The notes under the pieces are model-generated. The model was not told where the DNA came from. It saw only the letters and a list, made by a program, of their open reading frames with translations, and made no database searches. Both the position numbers and the translations under genes were made by a program. Below, one piece after another: positions 53,274-61,674 of a stretch of DNA of 64,000 bases; the stretch's first letter is position 1, and the number at the start of each line of letters is the position of its first letter. Source of the stretch: JBDREC01 sp043820105 [NCBI: Pseudomonadota bacterium] (GTDB lineage Bacteria > Bdellovibrionota_F > JAHFAK01); NCBI GenBank assembly GCA_043820105.1, contig JBDREC010000099.1, positions 27,928 through 91,927 on the forward strand. Direction: 5' to 3'.

Positions 53274-55918
53274 CAGGCTAGTTTATCTTTTAAGTTTTCC
53301 ATGAGTAGATTAAAAAGATCATCTGCTTTTGTGGGATCTTTTAATGAACCTTGAGCTGTGTTTTCTTTCCCCCCACCTGAAAATGGTAAGGATTTAGAAA
53401 GTTCTTTCATAATATTTCCTGCATGCAAGTTGTGTGTGTCTATTGCTTCTTTTGTTATACCAATGACTACCATTGTCCTGTTGGGAAAAATAGAAATAAT
53501 GAGGGAAACAGAATTGGCTTCTTTGTTTTTCAGTTGATCTAGGCAAGAAAGCATTTCCTGATTATCTGCATCGCTAAGCTTAGCCTTAATAAGTTTCAGG
53601 CCATTAATTTCCACAGAATCTTTTAAAAAATCATCAAGATTATTTTTAATACTGGCATTTTTTAGTTCCTTTATCTCAGCTTCTAATTCTTTTATCTTAT
53701 CTTTCATGTCAGAAATTTTACATATAATTGATTCTGGACTAGTGTCTAAAGCTTCTATAATATTTGAAAGCAGAGTTTGTTTATCCTGATAATCTTCCAA
53801 TGCTTTTGGGCCAGTTATTGCTTCAATTCTTCTAACACCAGCAGCTACAGAAGATTCTTCAATAATTTTAAAAAGTCCAATATCACCGGTTCTGCTTACA
53901 TGAGTTCCACCGCAAAGCTCTTTTGAATCTTCTCCTATATCAACAATTCTAACCTTTTCTTGATATTTCTCGCCAAAAATAGCGATGGCACCGTCTTTTT
54001 TTGCCTGTTCTAGTTCAATCTCTTCATGGATATCAACTTTATAATTATCTAGAATAGCAGTATTTACTAAAGTTTCAATTTGCTCAAGCTTGTCACTTGA
54101 TAATGCTTTATTATAATTAAAATCAAATCGAAGTTTGCTTGGGTCAACCCTTGAACCAGATTGCATAACATGCTGACCAAGTGCTTTTCTAAGAGCATTA
54201 TGCAGAAGATGAGTTGCTGTGTGATTTCTCATAATATTTTCCCTTCTTGAAAGGTCAATGGCTGCGTTAATAAATGGTATTGAGTTTTTTGTTAAATCAC
54301 CAGTAAGCATGATGCCAATATGAACATAGTCATTACTGATTTTCTTTGTGTCAGAAATTCTTATTTCAAAATCATCGTTTTTAATACATCCACTATCGCC
54401 TATCTGACCTCCGCTTTCAGCATAAAAAGGTGTTTTATCAAGCACAATGAAGACACTATCTTTTACCTTTGCAAATTTAAGAATTCTTGCATCTTCTTCA
54501 AAGGAGAATGTTCCTGTGAATATTGTTGTTTCACCGGTTTTACATAGCTCAACCCAATCTAGAGTTTGAGTTTCATTATTTGCATAAAACTTTGCTGAAT
54601 CAGATGCTTTCTTTTTTTGTTTGCTCATGTGTTCTTTGAATTCATCATTTTCTATTTCCAGAGAAGCTTCTTTGGCCATGATTTCGGTAAGATCAGGAGG
54701 AAATCCAAAGGTGTCATATAATTTAAAAACAAATTCGCCTGAAAAGCATTTTTTGCCACTTAAGATAAGTTTTTCTTTTTCTTCATTAAATAAATTAATG
54801 CCTCTATCTAGAGTTTTAAAAAATTTTTCTTCTTCAATTTTAATTGATTCTATTATATGATCACATCCTTTTTCAAGCTCAGGATAAGTATTACCCATTA
54901 TGTCTGCTAATGTATCCACTAGCCTATGAATAAAAGGTTCACGTGCGCCAAGAAGATGGCCGTGTCTTATTGCTCTTCTTAATATTCTTCGAATAACATA
55001 GCCTCTTCCATCATTTGCAAAAACTGCGCCATCTGCTAAAGCAAATGAGACTGATCTTATGTGATCTGCGATAGTGTTAAAGCTAGGTTTGTTTTCTTTG
55101 CGGTCATATTTTTGACCTAATAAGACTTCTGTTTTTTGAATAATTGGATAAAAAGCATCTGTTTCAAAAATTGATTCTTTTTCTTGTAAAATAGCTAATA
55201 CTCTTTCAAGTCCCATTCCCGTATCAACACTCTTCATTGGAAGAGGGCTTAGATTTTGCTCTTCATCTCTGTTGAATTCCATGAAAACAAGGTTCCATAT
55301 TTCAGTGTATCTATCACAATCACATCCGGGCGCACAATCTTTGCTTCCACATGAAAAGCTTTCACCCATATCATAATATATTTCTGTGCAATAACCACAA
55401 GGACCAATTGGTCCCATTGACCAAAAATTTTCTTCATTACCTTCTTTTGCATTGCCAAGTGCGATTATTCTATCTTTTTTTAAACCAATCTCATTTTTCC
55501 AAGCATTTAGGGATTCTTTATCTGCAACATCAATTGTTACATAAAGTTTGTTTCTGTCGAGTTTTAGGTGATTGATAACATATTCCCAGGCCCATATTAT
55601 TGCATCTTGCTTATAATAATCACCAAAGGACCAGTTGCCAAGCATTTCAAAAAATGTGCAGTGCCTGGAGTCATGTCCCACATGCTCTAAATCATTGTGT
55701 TTGCCACCGGCCCTAATACATTTTTGCACTGAGCATGCCCTATAATAATCTCTTTTTTCTTTTCCTAAAAGCGTTTCTTTGAATTGATTCATTCCAGCAT
55801 TGGTAAATAAGAGAGTGGGATCATCATGGGGAATTACAGGCATACTGGCAACAATTGTGTGACTTCTATCTTTAAAAAAATTTAAAAATCCTTGTCTAAG
55901 TTCTGAGGCCTTAAGCAT
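53273..55918 (-). CDS. alaS: Alanine--tRNA ligase
   Basis: Charges tRNA-Ala, with editing and C-Ala domains. About 881 residues from ATG 55918. I chose that start because AAAGGA lies 9 nt upstream and the chain then opens MLKASELRQGFL, as in the family; two in-frame ATGs further up are less fitting. FTNAGMNQFK and RRILRRAIRHG are in the catalytic part. The editing zinc site is THLLH plus CGGTH. The C-terminal SGGGKENTAQG is diagnostic. It overlaps the preceding aminotransferase by 8 nt. Confidence 0.97.
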   Translation of the reverse strand: MLKASELRQGFLNFFKDRSHTIVASMPVIPHDDPTLLFTNAGMNQFKETLLGKEKRDYYRACSVQKCIRAGGKHNDLEHVGHDSRHCTFFEMLGNWSFGDYYKQDAIIWAWEYVINHLKLDRNKLYVTIDVADKESLNAWKNEIGLKKDRIIALGNAKEGNEENFWSMGPIGPCGYCTEIYYDMGESFSCGSKDCAPGCDCDRYTEIWNLVFMEFNRDEEQNLSPLPMKSVDTGMGLERVLAILQEKESIFETDAFYPIIQKTEVLLGQKYDRKENKPSFNTIADHIRSVSFALADGAVFANDGRGYVIRRILRRAIRHGHLLGAREPFIHRLVDTLADIMGNTYPELEKGCDHIIESIKIEEEKFFKTLDRGINLFNEEKEKLILSGKKCFSGEFVFKLYDTFGFPPDLTEIMAKEASLEIENDEFKEHMSKQKKKASDSAKFYANNETQTLDWVELCKTGETTIFTGTFSFEEDARILKFAKVKDSVFIVLDKTPFYAESGGQIGDSGCIKNDDFEIRISDTKKISNDYVHIGIMLTGDLTKNSIPFINAAIDLSRRENIMRNHTATHLLHNALRKALGQHVMQSGSRVDPSKLRFDFNYNKALSSDKLEQIETLVNTAILDNYKVDIHEEIELEQAKKDGAIAIFGEKYQEKVRIVDIGEDSKELCGGTHVSRTGDIGLFKIIEESSVAAGVRRIEAITGPKALEDYQDKQTLLSNIIEALDTSPESIICKISDMKDKIKELEAEIKELKNASIKNNLDDFLKDSVEINGLKLIKAKLSDADNQEMLSCLDQLKNKEANSVSLIISIFPNRTMVVIGITKEAIDTHNLHAGNIMKELSKSLPFSGGGKENTAQGSLKDPTKADDLFNLLMENLKDKLA

Positions 55919-56768
55919 TTGCATAAATCCTTTCATTGAAACTATTAATAAGGCTTTTGGTTAAAGGTCCAATCTTTCCATGGTTTATTTGTTTATCATC
56001 AAGGCTTGTAACTGGTAAAATGTCTTTTAAAGTGCTGGTTATAAAAACCTCAGAAGAATTTATTATTTCTTCTAATTTATATTTTGCTTCAATTATTTCA
56101 ATATCAAGTTCTTTGCAAAGTTTTATAACAAAGCCCCTTGTTATTCCATCAAGTATTCCGGACTCAACAGATGGAGTGCATACTTTAGAATTATTAACAA
56201 AAAATATATTGCTTGAAGATAGCTCTGTAACATAGCCCTCATGATTTAAAATTAGGGAATCAAAAGCCTGACCCTCTTTTGCTTCTTTTAGGGCCATTAT
56301 ATTATTTAAATAATTGCCTGATTTGATCATCGGGTTTAGTGAGCTTATAGGTGTTCTTTTTACTGAAACAGTTTTTAAGCCAATACCTTCTGAATATAGA
56401 GATTCGTTAAATGGTAAAAACTCTCTTCCAATTATAATGAAATTTGATTTTAAATCTTTCTTAAAATAAAGATTAATTTCATTTTCAATACCTCTTGTTA
56501 TTATAATTCTAATATATTTTAACTCTGAGTTTGCGGTTTCAATTGTTTTGTGAATTTCTTTAGCTAGTGTTTCTTTATTTAAGGGCATCTCAATTCCTAA
56601 AAATGTGGCTGACCTGACAAGACGCTTGTAATGTTCATTGTACATTATTAGCTCATTTTTATAACCTTTAATTACATCATATACACTATCTCCATATAAA
56701 AAACCACGATCAAGAACAGAAATTTTAGCCTCATGATCTTTAGTTACACATCCATTAACGTTTATCAT
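55911..56768 (-). CDS. Class IV PLP-dependent aminotransferase (IlvE/Dat/PabC fold)
   Basis: 285 residues. ISVLDRGFLYGDSVYDVIKGY is the fold type IV opening. The PLP lysine is K149 in NPMIKSGNYLNNIMA. NHEGYVTELSSSNIFFV and SGILDGITRGFVI bind the cofactor phosphate. Branched-chain aminotransferase, D-amino-acid aminotransferase and aminodeoxychorismate lyase share this fold. Length and motifs do not decide, though the ETxxxNIF-type segment fits IlvE/Dat better than PabC. It is first in the unit with alaS and trmN6-like. Confidence 0.87.
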   Translation of the reverse strand: MINVNGCVTKDHEAKISVLDRGFLYGDSVYDVIKGYKNELIMYNEHYKRLVRSATFLGIEMPLNKETLAKEIHKTIETANSELKYIRIIITRGIENEINLYFKKDLKSNFIIIGREFLPFNESLYSEGIGLKTVSVKRTPISSLNPMIKSGNYLNNIMALKEAKEGQAFDSLILNHEGYVTELSSSNIFFVNNSKVCTPSVESGILDGITRGFVIKLCKELDIEIIEAKYKLEEIINSSEVFITSTLKDILPVTSLDDKQINHGKIGPLTKSLINSFNERIYANA

Positions 56769-56873
56769 ATATTTGCGCCTAAAATAAATTTATTAAAACA
56801 ATTTTTTATATAATTAATTCACGCAAGTCTAGGGAAAATATTAAGTCTATCTATTCTTATCTTAATTTTTTTC

Positions 56874-56902
56874 TTGATTCTTAATAGAGCATGCTTTAAA
56901 TA
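56874..56902 (+). promoter_or_regulatory. Probable promoter for the Fur-family gene
   Basis: TTGATT (56874-56879), 17 bp, TAAATA (56897-56902), about 38 bp before the ATG at 56940, with AAAGG-type sequence just upstream of the ATG. No clear Fur box overlaps it. Confidence 0.45.
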
Positions 56903-56939
56903 GACTTTTTTTGATATCCAATAACAAGAAAGGCATCTT

Positions 56940-57404
56940 ATGACCAGTTTACAAGAAAATTATCCAGTAAAATGGACTGGAGTTTTACATGATAAGGGAT
57001 TTAGAGTTACTATTCCAAGGCAAGCAGTTCTTAAGGTTCTTAGTGAAACATCTGACCATTTATCAGCTGAAGATGTATATTTAGAAGTTCATAAAAAGCA
57101 TCCCTATATTGGGCTAACTACTGTTTATAGAACATTAAATCTCTTAGTTAGACTCAATGTTGTTTTTAGATTTGATTTTGGAGATAATCGAGCCAGATAT
57201 GAATTAATCGAGAAAGAAAAGGGAATGGGGCATCACCATCACCTTGTTTGCTCAAAATGCAGCGCTATTATTGATTATAATGACTTTTTAGCTGAAGAAG
57301 TAAAATTTTTAGAAGATATTGAGTCTGGTTTATCTAAAAAATATAATTTTGAAATAAAAAATCATTTAATTCAATTTTATGGGCTTTGTGAAAACTGTAA
57401 ATAA
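56940..57404 (+). CDS. Fur-family metalloregulator
   Basis: 154 residues. The winged helix has RVTIPRQAVLKVLSE and PYIGLTTVYRTLNLL. The dimerisation domain has GMGHHHHLVCSKCSAIIDY with the metal-binding His cluster and a first CxxC pair. LCENC closes the structural zinc site. Fur, PerR and Zur cannot be separated on this evidence. The gene stands alone with its own promoter. Confidence 0.9.
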   Translation: MTSLQENYPVKWTGVLHDKGFRVTIPRQAVLKVLSETSDHLSAEDVYLEVHKKHPYIGLTTVYRTLNLLVRLNVVFRFDFGDNRARYELIEKEKGMGHHHHLVCSKCSAIIDYNDFLAEEVKFLEDIESGLSKKYNFEIKNHLIQFYGLCENCK

Positions 57405-57573
57405 ATGCCCCATAAGCCTATAAAATCTTAGGACAAAGTTGTCCTCTTTTTATATAATCGAATTTTATTGTTTTCTATCTATTCAATAATATTTGAGAAT
57501 ATTTAACAGTGCAATGCGGCATGAATCTTGCAGATATAGGGGGTGGGTTGATTATTGTGGACTGGGCAAAATT

Positions 57574-58758
57574 ATGAAGCTTGTTAATAATCTTATTATT
57601 GGTTTATTGTTTTTTCTTTTTATATCTATTTCTTCTTATACTTTTCCTTGTATAAATTTGTTTGACTCTGAAGATTCTCAATCAATTGACAGGACTAAAA
57701 TAGAAAATATTGCTTATGTCGGACATAAGGAAGTTGGATATAGAGTCGCTATAAGTCAAGGTAAGGTAAGAAAAAGAAATGTAAGTGTACCTAAAATAAT
57801 TCGAAGAATTGCTTTTCAAATACATAATGTGCCTAAGGATAAAAAGCCAATAATTACTTGTGACTTTGATGGAACGATAGCAAATGCCAGAAGAGCGGTT
57901 GTGGAAATTTTTGAAGAATGGCTAGAGCAATACAATGGCCCAAAGAGCAAAGAAATTTCGAAAGAATATTATAAATTAAAAGTAAGTGCCCAAAAAAGTG
58001 GTGACGACTTTGGTTTTTGGGATGCAAAAGAAATTCTTGAGCGCCTTGGATATGGTTTTACTAAAGACGCTTTAGAAGAAGCTATTGCGCAGAAGATGCA
58101 TTATGAGTCTGAGTCTGAAGAAGAAAATTCATTGTATGGAAGAGATGATGCGGATTATCAGCATGGTAGATGGAAAAAACGAGTCAAAATGTTAAAACAA
58201 AATGAGCTGACAAATGCAAGTGCATATGATTTTTTTAAGGAAAGGTTTTTTTCTCCTGAAAGAAAAGCTTATTTTGAACCCATAGTTGGAGTTATTAAAC
58301 TTGTAAAAATATTTCAAAAACTTGGAATTGAAATGGTCTATATTACTCTAAGGGGTAAATATGGGGAAGATGAATTTAAAAATCAGCCAGGAGTATTTGC
58401 TTCCCAAGTATTTGTTAATAACAATGGGATTGGAAATGGAGGCTTATCAACAATTGTTTATACTCCAAGACCAATAGATTGGGAACGGGTCAGAGATGGG
58501 CTTGATCCTGAACCTTCAAAAACTCTGATGATAAAAAAATATCTAGAAGAACATCCAGAAGCGCATTTAATTGCATCACTTGAAAATGATCCCTCGCATA
58601 TTAACTCATTTATTCAAGCTTTTGGAGTTAATGTTTATCATCTGCATATACAAGGAGATATACCAAAGCCATCAAAGGGTGTTGAACTTAATCATGGTAT
58701 TACGTCTTTGGATCCAGAAGCCTTGGATAGAGAAATTGAACTTATTGAAAATCAATAG
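57574..58758 (+). CDS. Exported HAD-like protein
   Basis: About 394 residues from the ATG at 57574, where a signal peptide or anchor begins at once (LIIGLLFFLFISISSYTF); a start 81 bp upstream would bury it. HAD motif I is ITCDFDGTIANARR, motif II YITLRG, and a late ENDPSHI may be motif III/IV. An inserted charged cap contains a Glu-rich stretch (ESESEEENSLYGRDD). A phosphatase acting outside the cytoplasm is the inference. It precedes the membrane-protein gene by 15 nt. Confidence 0.65.
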   Translation: MKLVNNLIIGLLFFLFISISSYTFPCINLFDSEDSQSIDRTKIENIAYVGHKEVGYRVAISQGKVRKRNVSVPKIIRRIAFQIHNVPKDKKPIITCDFDGTIANARRAVVEIFEEWLEQYNGPKSKEISKEYYKLKVSAQKSGDDFGFWDAKEILERLGYGFTKDALEEAIAQKMHYESESEEENSLYGRDDADYQHGRWKKRVKMLKQNELTNASAYDFFKERFFSPERKAYFEPIVGVIKLVKIFQKLGIEMVYITLRGKYGEDEFKNQPGVFASQVFVNNNGIGNGGLSTIVYTPRPIDWERVRDGLDPEPSKTLMIKKYLEEHPEAHLIASLENDPSHINSFIQAFGVNVYHLHIQGDIPKPSKGVELNHGITSLDPEALDREIELIENQ

Positions 58759-58773
58759 ATGGGAGCATGTTTA

Positions 58774-59979
58774 ATGAATTTTAAATCTATTATGATTAGG
58801 ATTATAATTTGCTTGTTTTTGGGATCTTACTGTTTTATTCCAAGTCATTTATATGCAAATCAAAATGGCCTTAGGGGCCTTGGCGGGCTGTTTAGCGGTG
58901 TTCAGGGAAAAGCAAGTGCTTCAGGAGATAATTGCCTTAATTTGTTTGGGAATACGAATATTCCAATTCCAAGATTTCAAGTAGCTATAGAAAAGGGTGT
59001 GGGTATTGCCAAGCTTGTAAATCCAGTCAATCACTTAAAAAATTCTTGGCAAAATAAGGACAAGCGGTGGTTTGTTTTTTTTGAGCAGCCTCTTATAGGG
59101 CTTGCTACTTCTTTTTTTAATGCAGGAATTGCCTTTGCCCTTAATGGGATTGATATCTTTGTTCCAGGATCTAGGGTAATTCTTTCAAGAGAATTTATAG
59201 ATAGCTACTTCGAAATCTATATTGGCTATAATGGTTCTAATATTTTAAGAAATGGTGTTAATGTAAATGAGAAGATATCAAATAAAACCGCAGTTTGGCT
59301 TAACTGGTTTTATTCTACCTTGATCTATACGGCTTTAACAGCAGGTGATAAATTGGCTTTGGGAGTTGATGCTACCACAAAGGCTCACGCTTATGCAACA
59401 GTAGCTTATGCTGGCCTGTGGCCAATATTTAGTCAATGGACTTCTCGTGTAATTTGGACCCCATTTCTATTTTCATTTTTCCCAAAAGAATCAATGCTTG
59501 ATAAAATTTATGACTCAGAAAAGACAGTTGATATGCTAATTTTAGAGCAAGTTGAGGCATTGGAGCGTGATCAAGCGTTGCTTGAGAAAACAGCTTTAGA
59601 AGATAGAATTAAAATTGCTGAATTAAATACAAACATTAAAACAGTAAAAGCTAACATATTTTGGATTAAATTTCTAAGGCTGGGGCTTTCAGATGGAGGT
59701 GATTTTTCTAGGTATAGAAAAGCCGGGTATTGGGCCATAAAGACATCAGCTGCATCTGTGGTTTCAGCAGTTATGATAACAATTTATTTTACTGCAAGGT
59801 GGCAAATCGCTGGTTATGATGCAAGTGACAACGGTTTAATTCAGCTTATGTTTCTACATTTTCTTGAACAATCTGAAACTGATGTACAAGTTACCTCAGA
59901 ATTTTTAGAAGCCTTGCCTGATATGCTTAGGATGAACGCTGAAATCTTGGATTTTCAAATTGATGATATGATGATATAG
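58774..59979 (+). CDS. Membrane-associated exported protein of unknown function
   Basis: About 401 residues from the ATG at 58774, with GGGAG 8 nt upstream. The signal peptide is about 1-30 (SHLYANQ). The rest contains several hydrophobic stretches (PLIGLATSFFNAGIAFALNG, a possible segment near YSTLIYTALTAG, AASVVSAVMITIYFTA) and a coiled-coil-like helix (LEQVEALERDQALLEK). No family is recognised. It is paired with the exported HAD-like gene and ends 4 nt from the mltA stop. Confidence 0.6.
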   Translation: MNFKSIMIRIIICLFLGSYCFIPSHLYANQNGLRGLGGLFSGVQGKASASGDNCLNLFGNTNIPIPRFQVAIEKGVGIAKLVNPVNHLKNSWQNKDKRWFVFFEQPLIGLATSFFNAGIAFALNGIDIFVPGSRVILSREFIDSYFEIYIGYNGSNILRNGVNVNEKISNKTAVWLNWFYSTLIYTALTAGDKLALGVDATTKAHAYATVAYAGLWPIFSQWTSRVIWTPFLFSFFPKESMLDKIYDSEKTVDMLILEQVEALERDQALLEKTALEDRIKIAELNTNIKTVKANIFWIKFLRLGLSDGGDFSRYRKAGYWAIKTSAASVVSAVMITIYFTARWQIAGYDASDNGLIQLMFLHFLEQSETDVQVTSEFLEALPDMLRMNAEILDFQIDDMMI

Positions 59980-59983
59980 GAAA

Positions 59984-61102
59984 TTATCTTTCTTTTAATA
60001 GTAAATAATAAAGCTCCCCCTTCTTATGCATATATTCTGCCATTCTTCCCGCCTGATCACCTTCACCGAAATATAAATCAACTCTGCCATATCCTTTGAT
60101 GGCGGTCCCGGTATCTTGGTCAATGTAAAGGCGGCCAGAGTCTTGCCAGTTTTTTAAATATCCATTTTCATCCAGGATTGGTATTTTTGTTTTTAGGTAG
60201 GCTATGCCGCCAGCTGGAAAGATGTTTTTGTCAGTTGCAATTGAACGCTGTGCTGTAAGCTTGTAAAGGCCTAGGCCATATGGACCATCATCTGAGGACT
60301 TAAAGTAGACATATCTTTTATTTCTATGAAGATATTTTGAAATATCTTCTGGATTCTTTTTAAAATAATCTTTTGCTTCATCAAAAATAGATCTGTTTGT
60401 GCTCTTGATTTTTTTATCATTTAAAAGATCACGCAAAATACTTTTATAATTTTTATCATTAGTGCCATCATTGTTTGCGAAAAATGTACTTCCATCCTGA
60501 AATTGTAAAATTCCACTTCCCTGGATGTGCATAAAAAATAATTTAAGTTGATCATCTGTGTACGCCAGCTCAAGTCCGAGACCACTTAAAAGCATGTTGC
60601 CATCTATGTCTTTTCTATCATAGGCTTTTGCCATTTTATTTGAACTTGGTTTTTTGTATATTGGATATGCATACTTTTCATCAGGATATTTACTGGCTTC
60701 TAAAACAGGAATATAATAACCAGTTATTAAAACCTCTTTATTAACTTTATAAATGTCAAAATATTTATTTATTAATTGAGAGACCTGGATACTTGTTTTT
60801 GCATGCTTTAAAATCTTTTTTAAAGTCAAAAGCGATGCTTCGACAAGTGGTGCTGAGACAGGTTTTTTATCAAAATAATAAACTTTATTTTTATTTTTGG
60901 ATCTATCTGTTTTTTCTAGATGCCTGATAATGGCCTGATTAAGGTTTTGTAAATCACCGTCATTTTCAATTGCCAGACTTTCAGTTTGATGTTCAAACTT
61001 GTTAGCAGCCAGCAAGGAAATGTTTGTAAAAATTAAAATGCAAAGATAAAATCTAAGTCCAAGTGTGATATTTTTTTTTGCTTTTAAAAAATTGATTTGC
61101 AA
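59984..61102 (-). CDS. mltA: Membrane-bound lytic murein transglycosylase A
   Basis: Cleaves the MurNAc-GlcNAc bond of peptidoglycan with anhydro product. About 372 residues from the TTG at 61102, placed just after the pentapeptide gene's stop with AAGAAG upstream. Longer versions would overlap that gene and delay the export segment (LCILIFTNISLLAA). The MltA domain has LITGYYIPVLEAS and FFMHIQGSGILQF. The 3D domain has the aspartates in LYIDQDTGTAIKGYGRVDLYF, the catalytic region. No lipobox is seen, so it may be anchored by the N-terminal segment. Confidence 0.88.
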   Translation of the reverse strand: MQINFLKAKKNITLGLRFYLCILIFTNISLLAANKFEHQTESLAIENDGDLQNLNQAIIRHLEKTDRSKNKNKVYYFDKKPVSAPLVEASLLTLKKILKHAKTSIQVSQLINKYFDIYKVNKEVLITGYYIPVLEASKYPDEKYAYPIYKKPSSNKMAKAYDRKDIDGNMLLSGLGLELAYTDDQLKLFFMHIQGSGILQFQDGSTFFANNDGTNDKNYKSILRDLLNDKKIKSTNRSIFDEAKDYFKKNPEDISKYLHRNKRYVYFKSSDDGPYGLGLYKLTAQRSIATDKNIFPAGGIAYLKTKIPILDENGYLKNWQDSGRLYIDQDTGTAIKGYGRVDLYFGEGDQAGRMAEYMHKKGELYYLLLKER

Positions 61103-61115
61103 TTTTGTTTTCTTC

Positions 61116-61472
61116 TTAGAAAAGTTTTTGGCCTTTAATGTTATTGAAGTTAGCGCCTTCAATGGCTGCATTTCTAAAATCTGTGTATTCCATTTTTGCA
61201 TTTTCGAAATTTGCATTTCTTAAATCTGCATTTCTAAAATTTGCATAACTTAAATCGCAGCCTGAAAAATCAACACCACTTAAGTCTGCATCTTCAAAAT
61301 TAGCACAAGCTAAATTGCTATTTTTTAATGTGGCTCCACCCATGTTAGCTCCAACTAAGATGGCGCTACGGAGATTTGAGCCAGCAAGGTCCGCACATTT
61401 TAGATCTAAACCTCTTGTTTCAACTCCATTTTTAACCATATCAGTAAATTTGTCTCTGTTAATTCTATTCAT
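61116..61472 (-). CDS. Pentapeptide-repeat protein
   Basis: 118 residues. From about residue 24 to 112 there are some 17 pentapeptide repeats of the A(D/N)LxX type (ADLAGSNLRSAILVGANMGG, then ANFEDADLSG...). These form a right-handed quadrilateral beta helix. Such proteins have varied roles; nothing specific is indicated. A strong GGAGG lies before the ATG. It is followed closely by mltA. Confidence 0.85.
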   Translation of the reverse strand: MNRINRDKFTDMVKNGVETRGLDLKCADLAGSNLRSAILVGANMGGATLKNSNLACANFEDADLSGVDFSGCDLSYANFRNADLRNANFENAKMEYTDFRNAAIEGANFNNIKGQKLF

Positions 61473-61674
61473 AAAATAAAACCTCCAAAATTAGAAAAGT
61501 TAAAGATTTTGGTTACTTACTTTGCTTCGCAATAAAGTCCGCGTCTTGTATCATAAAAATTTCACCCTGTCAATAGGTAAAATGCATAAGCCTATGAAAA
61601 TATGGTGGAAATGAGTGTTGTTTTGCGCAATGCGAAATGTTTTGTTGTGCCACCTTTTCCATAAAATCAGAGGT

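Noticed and set aside
61103-61216. An extended N terminus of mltA overlapping the pentapeptide gene
   Set aside because: It reads the pentapeptide gene in another frame and delays the export segment by 38 residues.
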